Assembly: GCA_903838565.1 (NCBI GenBank)
Contig: CAILZB010000038.1
Location: forward strand, 1 to 42,276
Direction: 5' to 3'
From: an uncultured beta proteobacterium
Lineage (GTDB): Bacteria > Pseudomonadota > Gammaproteobacteria > Burkholderiales > Burkholderiaceae_C
Length of the DNA: 42,276 nt
Shown here in pieces: positions 1 to 9,055 of the stretch (within the stretch, counting starts at the first letter, position 1; the number at the start of each line of letters is the position of its first letter). The translations under genes and the position numbers were made by a program. The notes under the pieces are model-generated. The model made no database searches. It was not told the DNA's origin and saw only the letters and a program-made list of their open reading frames with translations.

Positions 1-35
1 CCTACCGCACTCATCAGGTAAATTCCGAATAGCAC

Positions 36-587
36 ATGCCTTACACCATCACCCCCACCGCACTGCCCGAGGTGCTGATCCTCGAACCCAAGGTGTTTGG
101 CGACGAGCGGGGCTTCTTCTATGAGAGCTTCAACCAGCGCGACTTCGCCAAGGCCACCGGGCTGAATGTGCAGTTCGTGCAGGACAACCACAGCCGATCG
201 GTCAAGGGCGTGCTGCGTGGCCTGCATTACCAGATCGAGCACCCGCAGGGCAAGCTGGTGCGCGTGACGCAGGGCGAGGTGTTTGACGTGGTGGTGGACC
301 TGCGGCGCAGTTCACCGAACTTCGCCAAGTGGGATGGCGTGCTGCTGTCGGCGCAGAACTACCGTCAGCTCTGGGTGCCGCCGGGCTTTGCCCATGGCTT
401 TGTCGTGATCAGCGACACTGCGGAATTCCTGTACAAGACCACCGATTACTGGTACCCGGAGTATGAGCGCAGCCTGCGCTGGAACGACCCGGCCGTGGGT
501 GTGCAGTGGCCGATCAGCGGAATGCCGCAATTGGCGGCGAAAGACGCTTCGGCCAGCCTGCTGTCCGAAGCGCAGGCGTTCGATTGA
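36..587 (+). CDS. rfbC: dTDP-4-dehydrorhamnose 3,5-epimerase
   Basis: This enzyme epimerises dTDP-4-keto-6-deoxyglucose at C3 and C5 on the way to dTDP-L-rhamnose, the rhamnose donor for O-antigen and other surface glycans; it is cytosolic. The 183-residue length fits the family. Visible RmlC features are the N-terminal EPKVFGDERGFFYESF segment, the GVLRGLHYQ motif with the catalytic His, the WVPPGFAHGF turn of the cupin barrel and YKTTDYW with the conserved Tyr. The ATG at 36 is the only start that fits the family N-terminus. The other rml genes presumably lie left of the window; the first 35 bases are too short to identify an upstream gene. It converges with the ComEA-like gene, with a perfect hairpin between them. 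Confidence 0.95.
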   Translation: MPYTITPTALPEVLILEPKVFGDERGFFYESFNQRDFAKATGLNVQFVQDNHSRSVKGVLRGLHYQIEHPQGKLVRVTQGEVFDVVVDLRRSSPNFAKWDGVLLSAQNYRQLWVPPGFAHGFVVISDTAEFLYKTTDYWYPEYERSLRWNDPAVGVQWPISGMPQLAAKDASASLLSEAQAFD

Positions 588-594
588 GCGCCTG

Positions 595-618
595 GCAGGC
601 CTGCTGCTGCAGGCCTGC
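595..618. terminator. perfect hairpin between convergent genes
   Basis: Two copies of the self-palindromic decamer GCAGGCCTGC (595-604 and 609-618) flank a TGCT loop and give a perfect 10-bp stem. It sits 7 bases after the rfbC stop and 14 bases before the end of the convergent ComEA-like gene. There is no T-tract on either side, so it is not a classical intrinsic terminator. A bidirectional transcript-end stabiliser or weak terminator is the likely role. Confidence 0.5.
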
Positions 619-632
619 GAGTCTCGGCTGGA

Positions 633-1193
633 TTACTTCTTGGCGGCTGGCGCGCTGGCAGCGGCCTTGGGGGCTGCAGCGGCGCTGGCCTTGGCTACGG
701 GAGCCGGTGCCGGTGCAGCGGCAGGCTTGGCTGACGTTGCGGCCGGCGCAGCAGGTGCCTTGGCTGCGGGTGCAGCAGGAGCGGCAGGAGCGGCAGGAGC
801 AGCGGGTGCAGCAGCAGCCTTGGCGGCAGGGGCTGCCGGCGCTGCTGGGGCTGCAGGAGCAACCGGTGCGGCCGTGGCCGTGGCCTTGGCTGCGGGTGCA
901 GCGGCGGCCTTGGGAGCGGCGGCGGTTGCCGCGAACGCTGCGCCGTTGACGGTGAGGCCTTCTGCCGAGAACTTGGCGGCGTTCTTCTCGCCTACGCCGC
1001 TGACACGCGTGATGAAGTCGTTCCAGTCCTTGAACTGCGACTTCTTGCGCTCGTCCACGATCTTGGTGGAAATGGCCGGGCCGATGCCCTTGATGCCATC
1101 GAGTTCGGCCGCGGTTGCCTTGTTCACATCGACCGCGGCAAAGCAGGCGGCGGCGTAGAGCATGGCGACGATGGCCAGAATTTTCTTCAACAT
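633..1193 (-). CDS. secreted ComEA-like helix-hairpin-helix protein with Ala/Pro/Lys tail
   Basis: This is a 186-residue protein with a signal peptide (MLKKILAIVAMLYAAACFAA), then a ComEA-type helix-hairpin-helix DNA-binding domain (VDVNKATAAELDGIKGIGP through SGVGEKNAAKF, about residues 20-75). About 100 residues of low-complexity Ala/Pro/Lys repeats (APAAPAAK-type) follow, ending in AAKK. ComEA proteins bind incoming DNA in the periplasm during natural transformation; short Burkholderiales HhH proteins of this type are usually annotated only as helix-hairpin-helix proteins. The start at 1193 is chosen because AAAGGAG lies 7 bases upstream and the signal peptide begins there; the longer ORF from 1247 has no such support. 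The tail resembles histone H1-like bacterial tails and may add non-specific DNA affinity (inference). Confidence 0.82.
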   Translation of the reverse strand: MLKKILAIVAMLYAAACFAAVDVNKATAAELDGIKGIGPAISTKIVDERKKSQFKDWNDFITRVSGVGEKNAAKFSAEGLTVNGAAFAATAAAPKAAAAPAAKATATAAPVAPAAPAAPAAPAAKAAAAPAAPAAPAAPAAPAAKAPAAPAATSAKPAAAPAPAPVAKASAAAAPKAAASAPAAKK

Positions 1194-1292
1194 GAATTTG
1201 TCTCCTTTAAGTGAAAGTCGGTTTTGTCCTTCGGCACGGGTGGCCAAAGCAGACCCGACTACAACGCAGTGCCCCGCACTTGCGTTGACCGG

Positions 1293-2312
1293 TCAGCTCT
1301 GTGCCGCAAGCCAGGTGACGTAACGCGCCACGCCGCTTTGCACGTCGGAGAATGCGTGCTCGCAACCCACACCGCGCAGCTGGCTGAGGTCGGCTTGGGT
1401 GTAGCTCTGGTATTTGCCGCGCAGCGCATCGGGAAACGGGATGTATTCGATCAGGCCGCCCGACACCGCTTGTTCCAGCGACAGTGTGGCTTCGCCGTTG
1501 AGCGTGCGCAGTGTGTTCACGACCGAGAGCGCAACGTCGTTGAAGGGCTGGGCCCGGCCCGTGCCGAGGTTGAAGATGCCGGACTTTTCCGGGTTGTCGA
1601 AGAACCACAGGTTCACCGCCACGACGTCGTCGACAAACACGAAGTCGCGCATCTGGCCGCCTCCGGCATAGCCGCCGTAGTCGCCGAACAGCCTGACTTT
1701 GCCTTCTGCGCGGAACTGATGGAACTGGTGGAACGCGACGCTGGCCATGCGCGCCTTGTGCTGCTCATGCGGGCCGTAGACGTTGAAATAGCGAAAGCCG
1801 ACCACCTGGCGCTTGGCGCGCTTGAAGTCTGCGCCGCACTCCAGCCGCATACGTTGGTCGAACAGCAGCTTGGAATAGCCGTAGACGTTGAGCGGGTGCT
1901 CGAACTGGGGCTCTTCGCGAAACGCAGCCGAGCCGCCGTAGGTGGCGGCAGACGAGGCATACAGCAGGCGTGTGCCGCGCTGCTGGCAGGCGTTGAACAG
2001 CTCGCTGGAGAGCGTGAAGTTGTTCGCCATCATGTACTTGCCGTCCTGCTCCATGGTGTCGCTGCAGGCGCCTTCATGGAAGATGGCATCGACCTTGCCG
2101 AATTCGCCGTCGGCAAAGCGCTTGTAGAAGCTGTCCAGATCCACGTAGTCGGCGATCTTCAGGTCCGCAAGGTTGCGAAACTTGTCGCCCTGCGTCAGGT
2201 CGTCGACCGCGATCACGTGCTCGATGCCGCGCGCGTTGAGCCCGCGCACGATGTTGCTGCCGATGAAGCCGGCAGCGCCGGTGACGACGACGCGTGTGAT
2301 GTTTTGGGGCAT
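1293..2312 (-). CDS. hldD: ADP-L-glycero-D-manno-heptose-6-epimerase
   Basis: This extended short-chain dehydrogenase/reductase converts ADP-D-glycero-D-manno-heptose to the L-glycero form used for the LPS inner core. It is cytosolic. The 339-residue protein opens with the NAD(P)-binding motif [12 protein letters not shown] (GxxGxxG). It has SSAATYG near the active site, the catalytic YGYSKLLFD (YxxxK), [10 protein letters not shown] and FVDDVV further on, all typical of HldD/RfaD. It follows the heptose kinase gene after 15 bases on the same strand, so two steps of heptose activation are likely co-transcribed. It is the last gene of the rpsA-ihfB-lapAB-heptose series before a gap of about 100 bases in which I see no clear signal. 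Confidence 0.96.
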   Translation of the reverse strand: MPQNITRVVVTGAAGFIGSNIVRGLNARGIEHVIAVDDLTQGDKFRNLADLKIADYVDLDSFYKRFADGEFGKVDAIFHEGACSDTMEQDGKYMMANNFTLSSELFNACQQRGTRLLYASSAATYGGSAAFREEPQFEHPLNVYGYSKLLFDQRMRLECGADFKRAKRQVVGFRYFNVYGPHEQHKARMASVAFHQFHQFRAEGKVRLFGDYGGYAGGGQMRDFVFVDDVVAVNLWFFDNPEKSGIFNLGTGRAQPFNDVALSVVNTLRTLNGEATLSLEQAVSGGLIEYIPFPDALRGKYQSYTQADLSQLRGVGCEHAFSDVQSGVARYVTWLAAQS

Positions 2313-2327
2313 GGGGATATCTGGGTT

Positions 2328-3281
2328 TCAGGTTGAAAACAATTCGTCATAGCTGACGGTGGCGGTGCCGAATTTGCCGACCACGATGCCGCCGGCGACA
2401 TTCGCCCACGGCATGGCGGCGCGAACGCTCAGGCCCGCGGCCATCAGCGCCGCGAGCGTGGCGATCACGGTGTCGCCAGCGCCGGTGACGTCGAACACCT
2501 CGCGCGCCTGCGCATTCACGTGCAGGCTTCCGTGGGCGTCGAACAGCGTCATGCCCTCTTCGCTGCGTGTCAGCAGCAGGGCCTGCAGCTGCAATTGTTC
2601 GCGCAGATTCTGGGCCTTGGTGTGCAGCTCGGATTCGTCGCTCCAGCGGCCGATGACGTGTTCCAGTTCGGCCCGGTTCGGGGTGATGACGCTGGCGTTG
2701 CGGTAGCGCGAATAGTCGGCACCCTTGGGGTCGATCAGCACCGCCTTGTTCGCGGCGCGGGCGCGGTCGATCATGTCGCTCACGTGCGCCAGTCCGCCCT
2801 TGCCGTAATCGGAAAAGAGCACGGCGTCGTGCACCGGCAGGAGCTGGGCAAAGCGCTCGGATTGCGACGCCAGCACTTCGCTCTTGGGTGTGTTCTCGAA
2901 GTCCAGCCGCAGCAGCTGTTGCTGGCGTCCGATGACGCGCAGCTTGACCGTGGTCTTGAGCGCGGCGTCGCGCCCGAAGTGGGGCGTGATGCCGGTCTTG
3001 GCGACCAGCGCTTCGAGCTTGTGGCTGGCGTCGTCTTCGCCGGTCACGGTCAGCAGCGAGGCCTGCGCGCCCAGCGTGACGACGTTGTAGGCGACGTTGG
3101 CGGCGCCGCCGATGCGCTCTTCCTCGCGCGTCACGCGCACCACCGGTACCGGCGCCTCGGGCGAGATGCGGTCCACCGCGCCGTACCAGTAGCGGTCGAG
3201 CATGGCGTCGCCCACGACCAGCACGCGGGCGCGCGCCAGTGCCTCTCGTGCAATCTGTTCGGTTGGCTTGGATGGGCTCAT
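2328..3281 (-). CDS. rfaE1: D-glycero-beta-D-manno-heptose-7-phosphate kinase (RfaE domain I)
   Basis: This PfkB/ribokinase-family kinase phosphorylates heptose-7-phosphate at C1 for ADP-heptose synthesis. It carries only the kinase half of E. coli HldE: 317 residues, ending after the PfkB signature DVTGAGDTVIATLAALMAAG with no adenylyltransferase domain, which must be encoded elsewhere. Family features include VVGDAMLDRYWYG, RIGGAANVAYN and the DPKG motif. The start at 3281 (MSPSKPTEQ) is chosen because it begins 7 bases after the lapB stop and matches the family N-terminus; the upstream extension to 3386 lies inside lapB and reads as low-quality protein. The two-protein (HldA-like/HldC-like) arrangement is usual in betaproteobacteria. 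Confidence 0.93.
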   Translation of the reverse strand: MSPSKPTEQIAREALARARVLVVGDAMLDRYWYGAVDRISPEAPVPVVRVTREEERIGGAANVAYNVVTLGAQASLLTVTGEDDASHKLEALVAKTGITPHFGRDAALKTTVKLRVIGRQQQLLRLDFENTPKSEVLASQSERFAQLLPVHDAVLFSDYGKGGLAHVSDMIDRARAANKAVLIDPKGADYSRYRNASVITPNRAELEHVIGRWSDESELHTKAQNLREQLQLQALLLTRSEEGMTLFDAHGSLHVNAQAREVFDVTGAGDTVIATLAALMAAGLSVRAAMPWANVAGGIVVGKFGTATVSYDELFST

Positions 3282-3288
3282 GCGGGGT

Positions 3289-4443
3289 TCACAGTTCTTC
3301 GATGCGTCGTGCGGGGTAGCTGTCCCAGGCCTGGCAGCCCGGGCATTGCCAGAAATGTTGCTGTGCCTCGAAGCCGCAGGCCGCACAGCGGTAGCGCGTC
3401 AGGGGCTTGACGGCGTGGTCCAGCGCGCGCTGCACCTGCGGGTGAAACTGCTCGTGTTCGAGTTTTTCGCGCGCCAGCCATTTGCTCGCGGCCACGAGTG
3501 ACGGCTCGCGCTCCAGATGGCGCACGTACCAGTCCTGCGCGCTCGGAACGCCGTCACCCGGCGCCTGCAGCAGCACTAGGGCGTCGAGCACGTCCAGCGA
3601 CCCGGCCTGCTGGTAGGCGTCGCCCAGCAGGCGCTGCGCCTGCGTTTCGTGCTGGGTGGCGAGCGCCAGTTGCGCCAGTTCCACGGCCATCAGCGGGATG
3701 GCGTGCGGCGCCTTGGCGCACAGCGTGGTCAGGCTGGCGAAGGCCGCGGCGGGGTCGCCGAGCTTTTGCAGCAGGCGCGCCAGGTCGATGTACGGGCGGG
3801 CCGACTCGGGTGCCGTGCTGACGGCCCGTTCCAGCAGCACGCGTGCGCCCTCGGTCTGGCCGGCTGCGATCAGCGCGGCCGCCTGCTCGCACAGGTAGTG
3901 CGCCTGGCGGCCGACGAAACTGCCTTGGCCGGAGGTCTCCAGCTGAGCCGCCACTTGCGCGGCATGCGGCCAGTCGCGCGAGCGCTCGAAGATTGCCAGC
4001 ATCGCCAGCCGCGCCTGTGACTGCAGCGCTGTTCCCTCGAGCTTGCGCAGCGCGGCTTCGGCGCGATCGAGCAGGCCGGCCTTGAGGAAGTCCAGCGCCA
4101 GCGCGTGCTGCGCGCGGTCGCGGTCGGTCTGGCTCAGGTCGGCGCGCGACAGCAGGTGTTCGTGCACGCGCACCGCGCGCTCGTATTCGCCGCGGCGGCG
4201 AAACAGGTTGCCCAGGGCAAAGTGCAGCTCCGAGGTGTCGGGGTCGTTCTGCACGGCCTCGATGAAGGCGTCGATGGCCTGGTCCTGCTGTTCGTTCAGC
4301 AGGAAGTTCAGTCCCTTGAAATAGGCTTTGGGGTCGCGCCGGTTTTCGATGCGCCACTGCCGCGTGTCCAGTCGCGACGCCAGCCAGCCCAGTCCGAAGA
4401 CCAGCGGAAACGCCAGCAGCAGCCAGCTCAGGTCAAAGTCCAT
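3289..4443 (-). CDS. lapB: lipopolysaccharide assembly protein B (TPR and rubredoxin-like)
   Basis: LapB (YciM) is an inner-membrane-anchored cytosolic adaptor that promotes FtsH-dependent turnover of LpxC and so limits LPS synthesis. The 384-residue protein starts with a membrane anchor (MDFDLSWLLLAFPLVFGLGW). A long run of TPR-like helices follows (for example FALGNLFRRRGEYERAVRVH and QHALALDFLKAGLLDRAE). A C-terminal rubredoxin-like metal site has two CxxC pairs, CAACGFE and CPGCQAW, close to the C terminus. It overlaps lapA by 11 bases, indicating translational coupling, and precedes the heptose genes. The context joins the amount of lipid A made to core heptose supply. Confidence 0.95.
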   Translation of the reverse strand: MDFDLSWLLLAFPLVFGLGWLASRLDTRQWRIENRRDPKAYFKGLNFLLNEQQDQAIDAFIEAVQNDPDTSELHFALGNLFRRRGEYERAVRVHEHLLSRADLSQTDRDRAQHALALDFLKAGLLDRAEAALRKLEGTALQSQARLAMLAIFERSRDWPHAAQVAAQLETSGQGSFVGRQAHYLCEQAAALIAAGQTEGARVLLERAVSTAPESARPYIDLARLLQKLGDPAAAFASLTTLCAKAPHAIPLMAVELAQLALATQHETQAQRLLGDAYQQAGSLDVLDALVLLQAPGDGVPSAQDWYVRHLEREPSLVAASKWLAREKLEHEQFHPQVQRALDHAVKPLTRYRCAACGFEAQQHFWQCPGCQAWDSYPARRIEEL

Positions 4444-4732
4444 GGGGAGGTGCGCTCACGGCAGGCTCGGATGGGGGCGCATCGTGTTTCGCGCGCAAGG
4501 CGCGCAGCGCCGCGCTGCGATGCATCCACCAGCGTGGCACCATGCCCAATGCGCCTATGACCAGGCCCACGGCAAAGGCGGTGAGGACCACCAGCACCAG
4601 CGACGTGCTCCAGTTTCTGCCAAAGAAGAAATGCACCGTGACCTCGTGCTGGTTGTTCAGCGCGAAGGCGAAAAGGGTGAAAAAAATGGCTGCCTTAAGC
4701 ATCCACTTAAGCAGCCACATGAGTTGTTTCAT
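4433..4732 (-). CDS. lapA: lipopolysaccharide assembly protein A domain protein
   Basis: This small inner-membrane protein (99 residues) has the LapA/DUF1049 fold. It shows a first hydrophobic helix (LLKWMLKAAIFFTLFAFAL), the characteristic NNQHEVTVHFFFGR segment and a second helix (VLVVLTAFAVGLVIGALG), then a short basic and Pro-rich cytosolic tail. LapA acts with LapB in LPS homeostasis. It lies 39 bases after ihfB and overlaps the next gene, lapB, by 11 bases, the standard ihfB-lapA-lapB order of beta- and gammaproteobacteria. The start is the first ATG after ihfB and matches the family N-terminus. Confidence 0.92.
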   Translation of the reverse strand: MKQLMWLLKWMLKAAIFFTLFAFALNNQHEVTVHFFFGRNWSTSLVLVVLTAFAVGLVIGALGMVPRWWMHRSAALRALRAKHDAPPSEPAVSAPPHGL

Positions 4733-4771
4733 TTGCGTCCTCTGTGACGAGGATATTTTACCGTTGCACCG

Positions 4772-5083
4772 TCAGATCTTGTTGTCTGCCTGCAACTGCG
4801 CCGTGCGCTCGTCCACCGATTCACGCAGCGCCTTGCCGGGCTTGAAATGCGGCACGCGCTTTTCCGGAATGGCCACGCTCTCGCCGCTGCGCGGGTTGCG
4901 GCCCATGCGGGGTGGTCGGTGGTTGATGGAAAAGCTGCCAAAGCCACGGATCTCGATCCTGTGGCCCTGGATCAGCGCTTCGCCCATGGCGTCCAGTATG
5001 GTCTTGACCGCGCTTTCGGCGTCGTGATGCGTGAGCTGGCCAAAACGGGAGGCCAGTTCTTCAACCAGGTCGGAGCGGGTCAT
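4772..5083 (-). CDS. ihfB: integration host factor subunit beta
   Basis: This is one half of the DNA-bending heterodimer IHF, a nucleoid protein that bends specific sites sharply for transcription, replication and recombination. The 103-residue protein shows the whole HU/IHF fold: [14 protein letters not shown] at the N-terminus, [12 protein letters not shown], then the arm [20 protein letters not shown] with the intercalating Pro of the RNPRSGE signature, and the closing FKPGKALRE helix. A short tail of about 10 residues extends beyond the core. It follows rpsA after 78 bases containing a strong GC hairpin, the conserved rpsA-ihfB order. Confidence 0.97.
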   Translation of the reverse strand: MTRSDLVEELASRFGQLTHHDAESAVKTILDAMGEALIQGHRIEIRGFGSFSINHRPPRMGRNPRSGESVAIPEKRVPHFKPGKALRESVDERTAQLQADNKI

Positions 5084-5117
5084 GTCAATCGGGGATGGGT
5101 TGGGCTCAGGAGTTGCA

Positions 5118-5145
5118 GCGGCCCGGCTCTTGCGAACCGGGCCGC
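5118..5145 (-). terminator. GC-rich hairpin between rpsA and ihfB
   Basis: A perfect 9-bp stem (GCGGCCCGG at 5118-5126 and CCGGGCCGC at 5137-5145) closes a 10-base loop in the 78-base rpsA-ihfB spacer. No run of T follows on the minus strand, so complete termination is unlikely. It could be an attenuator or an RNase-blocking structure that lets abundant rpsA mRNA accumulate separately from ihfB (inference). Confidence 0.5.
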
Positions 5146-5161
5146 CGTGTTCATCCCTCTA

Positions 5162-6841
5162 TCAGTTGTTGTCCAGTTTGGCGCGCAGCAATGCGCCCAG
5201 GCTGGTGGTGCCGGCGTTTTCACGCGCGGAAGACTGGCTCAGGGTCGCCATGGCTTCCTGCTGATCGGCGGCGTCCTTGGCCTTGATCGACAACTGGATG
5301 TTGCGCGTCTTGCGATCCACGTTCACCACGACTGCAGTGACTTCATCGCCTTCCTTGAGCACGTTGCGGGCATCTTCCACGCGGTCGCGTGAGATTTCCG
5401 AAGCGCGCAGGTAGCCGATGATGTCTTCACCCAGATCGATTTCGGCACCGCGTGCGTCCACGGTCTTGACCTTGCCGGTGACGGTTTGGCCCTTGTCGTT
5501 GACGGTGACGAAGGTGGTGAAGGGATCGGAGTCCAACTGCTTGATGCCCAGCGAGATGCGTTCGCGGTCCACGTCCACAGCCAACACGATGGCTTCGACT
5601 TCCTGGCCCTTTTTGTAGGCGCGCACGGCGGTTTCGCCTGGCTCGTTCCAGGACAGGTCGGACAGGTGCACCAGGCCGTCGATGCCGGCAGCCAGACCGA
5701 CGAAAACGCCGAAGTCGGTGATGGACTTGATCGGACCCTTGACGCGGTCGCCGCGCTTGGTGTCCTGAGCAAACTCCTGCCAGGGGTTGGCCTTGCACTG
5801 CTTCATGCCCAGGCTGATGCGGCGCTTGTCTTCGTCGATTTCGAGGACCATGACTTCGACTTCGTCGCCCAGCGACACGAGCTTGCTCGGAGCGATGTTC
5901 TTGTTGGTCCAGTCCATTTCGGACACGTGCACCAGGCCTTCGATGCCGGGTTCGAGTTCCACAAATGCGCCGTAGTCGGCGATGTTGGTGATCTTGCCGA
6001 ACATGCGCGTGGCCGTGGGGTAGCGGCGGTTCACGCCCATCCATGGGTCGTCGCCCATCTGCTTGAGACCCAGCGACACGCGGTTCTTTTCGGTGTCGAA
6101 CTTGAGGATCTTGGCGGTGATTTCCTGACCCGCGGTGACCACTTCGCTGGGGTGACGCACACGGCGCCAAGCCATGTCGGTGATGTGCAGCAGGCCGTCG
6201 ATGCCACCCAGGTCCACGAATGCGCCGTATTCGGTGATGTTCTTCACCACACCGCGAACCACGGAACCTTCCTTCAGGGTTTCCATCATCTTCGCGCGCT
6301 CTTCGCCCATGCTGGCTTCGACCACGGCGCGGCGGCTCAGCACCACGTTGTTGCGCTTGCGATCGAGCTTGATGACCTTGAATTCCAGGGTCTTGTTTTC
6401 GTAGGGAGACAGGTCCTTGATCGGACGGGTTTCGATCAGTGAACCCGGCAGGAAGGCGCGGATGCCGTTGACCAGAACGGTCAGGCCGCCCTTGACCTTG
6501 CCGCTGGTGGTGCCGGTGACGAACTCGCCGGTTTCCAGGGCTTTTTCCAGGCTCATCCAGGACGCGAGGCGCTTGGCCGTGTCGCGCGACAGGATGGTGT
6601 CGCCGTAGCCGTTTTCCACGGAGCCGATGGCCACCGAGACGAAATCGCCGACTTGGACTTCCACTTCGCCCTTGTCGTTCTTGAACTCTTCCAGCGGCAC
6701 GTAGGCTTCGGACTTGAGGCCGGCGTTGACCACGACAAAGCTGTGGTCGATGCGAACGACTTCAGCGGTGATGACCTCGCCAGGGCGCATTTCCGTGCGC
6801 GTCAGGGATTCTTCGAAAAGGGCTGCAAATGATTCAGACAT
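5162..6841 (-). CDS. rpsA: 30S ribosomal protein S1
   Basis: S1 binds mRNA on the small ribosomal subunit and helps initiation on structured or weak-SD messages. The 559-residue length matches the six-S1-motif proteobacterial form. The N-terminus [13 protein letters not shown] is the ribosome-binding segment. Repeated OB-fold S1 motifs follow, recognisable by [38 protein letters not shown] and [19 protein letters not shown], with the [16 protein letters not shown] linker typical of S1. AGGAAAA lies upstream of the ATG at 6841. The gene follows aroA-cmk after 160 bases and precedes ihfB, the usual order. Confidence 0.98.
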   Translation of the reverse strand: MSESFAALFEESLTRTEMRPGEVITAEVVRIDHSFVVVNAGLKSEAYVPLEEFKNDKGEVEVQVGDFVSVAIGSVENGYGDTILSRDTAKRLASWMSLEKALETGEFVTGTTSGKVKGGLTVLVNGIRAFLPGSLIETRPIKDLSPYENKTLEFKVIKLDRKRNNVVLSRRAVVEASMGEERAKMMETLKEGSVVRGVVKNITEYGAFVDLGGIDGLLHITDMAWRRVRHPSEVVTAGQEITAKILKFDTEKNRVSLGLKQMGDDPWMGVNRRYPTATRMFGKITNIADYGAFVELEPGIEGLVHVSEMDWTNKNIAPSKLVSLGDEVEVMVLEIDEDKRRISLGMKQCKANPWQEFAQDTKRGDRVKGPIKSITDFGVFVGLAAGIDGLVHLSDLSWNEPGETAVRAYKKGQEVEAIVLAVDVDRERISLGIKQLDSDPFTTFVTVNDKGQTVTGKVKTVDARGAEIDLGEDIIGYLRASEISRDRVEDARNVLKEGDEVTAVVVNVDRKTRNIQLSIKAKDAADQQEAMATLSQSSARENAGTTSLGALLRAKLDNN

Positions 6842-6940
6842 TCAATTTTTCCTAAACCGGCAACAGGATTTCAGCGGCGGGATTGCTGCTGTTTTAAGAG
6901 CTGAGGACGGCAGTTTTGCGGATGACCCGCGGGTTACGTT

Positions 6941-6961
6941 AAAAAAACCACAGCAACTGTG
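6941..6961 (-). terminator. putative intrinsic terminator after aroA-cmk
   Basis: On the minus strand, CACAG-TTG-CTGTG is followed after one base by seven T residues, 41 bases past the aroA-cmk stop. The stem is only 5 bp, so termination is probably partial. It separates the aromatic-biosynthesis genes from rpsA, which would then need its own promoter in the remaining leader of about 100 bases. I could not assign that promoter with confidence. Confidence 0.45.
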
Positions 6962-7001
6962 CGCAGGTGGCGCAGCGGGTTGATGCGGGCTGGTTGCCGC
7001 T

Positions 7002-9005
7002 TCAGGACTGAAACGGCTGCTTGCCCTGCCACCAGCGCAACACCTGAAGCGTCGATTCTTCAATCGACAGATCGGAGTTGTCCAGCAGCAGCGCATCTGC
7101 GGCCGGCTTGAGAGGCGCGACGCTGCGGGAGGAGTCCCGCGCATCACGCGCTTCCATGTCGGCGCGAAGACCTTCGAGTGTAGTCGAAATTCCCTTTGAA
7201 ATCAATTGCTTATGGCGCCTTTGTGCGCGCTGCGCGGCGCTTGCCGTGAGGTAGACCTTGAGCGGTGCGTCGGGGAAGATCACCGTTCCCATGTCGCGCC
7301 CGTCGGCGACGAGCCCGGGCAGGCGGCGAAAACTCCGCTGCAGGTCAACCAGCGCGCTGCGCACCGCCGGCAGTGCCGACACTTTGGAGGCGTTCATTCC
7401 CGCTTCTTCGGTGCGGATGGCGTCGCTGATGTCTTCCCGTCCCAGCCAGACCAGGTTGTCCTCGAAGCGCAGCGGCAGCGAACAAGCCAGCGCCGCAATG
7501 GCTGCTTCGTGCTCCAGGTCCAGCGTCAGTCCGGCGCGCGTGGTCACCAGCCCCGTCACGCGGTAGAGCGAGCCCGAGTCCAGAAAGTGGTAGCCCAGGC
7601 GCGCGGCGAGCTGCGCCGCCAGCGTGCCCTTGCCCGATGCCGTGGGGCCGTCGACACAGAGTACCGGGATGTGCCCGGGCGCGGCCTGGGCCAGCGAGAA
7701 CAGCGCTTCAAAGTAGTCGGGGAAGGTCTTGGCCACGCACTTGGGGTCCTGGATGCGCACCGGCAGCGCGGCCGGATTGAAGGCGGCGAGCGAGAAGCAC
7801 ATCGCCACGCGGTGGTCGTCGTAGGTGTGGATGCTTGCCGGGCGCCAGTCTTCGATGCGTTGGGGTGGCGTGATGGAGATCCAGTCCGCGCCTTCTTCCA
7901 CGGTCGCGCCGAGCTTGCGCAATTCCGTGGCCATGGCGGCGATGCGGTCCGTTTCCTTGACGCGCCAGCTCGCGATGTTGCGCAGCGTGGTGGTCCCGTT
8001 TGCGTACAAGGCCATCACGGCCAGCGTCATCGCGGCGTCGGGGATGTGGTTGCAGTCCAGGTCGATGGCTTTGAGTGGCCAGGCACCACGTGACACCTCC
8101 AGCCAGTTCGCTCCGCTTGCGACCTGCGCGCCCATGGCAAGTGCGGCTTCAACAAAACGGATGTCGCCCTGGATCGACGCCGCGCCCACGCCTTCGATGC
8201 GCACGCCCTTGAAGCCCTGCGTGGGTTTTGCCAGGGCGCCCAGCGCGATGAAATAGCTGGCCGAAGAGGCGTCGGCCTCGACGTGGATCACGCCCGGCGC
8301 GGCATAGCGGCTGCCCTTGGGAAGGGTGAAGCGCTGCCAGCCTTCGCGCAGCACCGCGACGCCGAAGCGCTGCATCAGATTGAGTGTGATCTCGATGTAC
8401 GGCTTGGAGATCAGCTCGCCCACGACCTCGATCACGATGTCGCGTTCCGTGACCAAAGGCAAGGCCATCAGCAGCGCTGTGAGGAACTGGCTGGAGACGT
8501 CGCCGCGAATGCGGATCGGCGCGTCCAGCTTCAGCTGCGGACGGCCAATGTGCAGCGGCGGATAGCCGTCCTGTCCCAGATAGTCCACGGCGCAACCGAG
8601 TTGGCGCAGCGCGTCCACCAGGTCGCCGATCGGGCGCTCGTGCATGCGGGCCACGCCGCGCAAAGCGAAGTCGCCGCCCAGCACCGCCAGTGCTGCCGTG
8701 AGCGGGCGCATGGCCGTGCCTGCGTTGCCCATGTGAAAGTCGGCCTGCTGCTGCGGCAAGCGACCCGCCAGGCCCTGCACCACGACGGTCGAGCCGGTCT
8801 GTTCCAGCGTGCAACCCAATTGGCGCAGCGCCGCGAGCATGACGCGCGTGTCGTCCGAGTCGAGCAGGTCATGCACCGTGGTCGTGCCGCAGGCGAGTGC
8901 GGCCAGCAGCAGCACCCGATTCGAGATGCTCTTGGAGCCTGGCAGGACGACCGTGCCGCCGGCATTGGCAAGCGGCGGAAGATCGAGAAATTCGGTAGAG
9001 AACAT
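7002..9005 (-). CDS. aroA-cmk: fused EPSP synthase / cytidylate kinase
   Basis: This is one 667-residue polypeptide with two complete enzymes. Residues about 1-436 are EPSP synthase (shikimate-3-phosphate plus PEP to EPSP), with [10 protein letters not shown] at 21-30, GNAGTAMRP at 93-101, RPIGDL and KETDRIAAM. Gly96, Thr97 and Pro101 are the class I residues associated with glyphosate sensitivity. Residues about 446-667 are cytidylate kinase (CMP/dCMP phosphorylation) with the P-loop GPTASGKGT at 453-461 and LDSGSLYRV after it. The linker is only about 10 residues. The fusion joins genes that are adjacent in most proteobacteria and is, from memory, common in Comamonadaceae. No stop or frame change is seen at the junction. 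It follows tyrA after 50 bases. Confidence 0.95.
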   Translation of the reverse strand: MFSTEFLDLPPLANAGGTVVLPGSKSISNRVLLLAALACGTTTVHDLLDSDDTRVMLAALRQLGCTLEQTGSTVVVQGLAGRLPQQQADFHMGNAGTAMRPLTAALAVLGGDFALRGVARMHERPIGDLVDALRQLGCAVDYLGQDGYPPLHIGRPQLKLDAPIRIRGDVSSQFLTALLMALPLVTERDIVIEVVGELISKPYIEITLNLMQRFGVAVLREGWQRFTLPKGSRYAAPGVIHVEADASSASYFIALGALAKPTQGFKGVRIEGVGAASIQGDIRFVEAALAMGAQVASGANWLEVSRGAWPLKAIDLDCNHIPDAAMTLAVMALYANGTTTLRNIASWRVKETDRIAAMATELRKLGATVEEGADWISITPPQRIEDWRPASIHTYDDHRVAMCFSLAAFNPAALPVRIQDPKCVAKTFPDYFEALFSLAQAAPGHIPVLCVDGPTASGKGTLAAQLAARLGYHFLDSGSLYRVTGLVTTRAGLTLDLEHEAAIAALACSLPLRFEDNLVWLGREDISDAIRTEEAGMNASKVSALPAVRSALVDLQRSFRRLPGLVADGRDMGTVIFPDAPLKVYLTASAAQRAQRRHKQLISKGISTTLEGLRADMEARDARDSSRSVAPLKPAADALLLDNSDLSIEESTLQVLRWWQGKQPFQS

Positions 9006-9055
9006 GGGGGTCTTCGCAAGGCCGCGCCGCTTGCGGCGCCAGGCGTGGGTGGTCG

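Noticed and set aside
1..35. End of a gene upstream of rfbC
   Set aside because: Stops occur in two frames, but fewer than a dozen codons are available, too little to identify a product or even the frame.
633..1158. Ala-rich repetitive plus-strand frames near 633-1158
   Set aside because: These are complement readings of the repeat-encoding tail of the ComEA-like gene.
633..1193. Alternating Ala/Pro repeat DNA considered as a CRISPR or minisatellite
   Set aside because: The repeats are short, irregular, in frame within a signal-peptide protein and have no spacers.
1224..2336. 370-residue plus-strand ORF over hldD
   Set aside because: It is the antisense shadow of hldD; its His/Val/Ala-rich translation has no family features, as expected for high-GC antisense frames.
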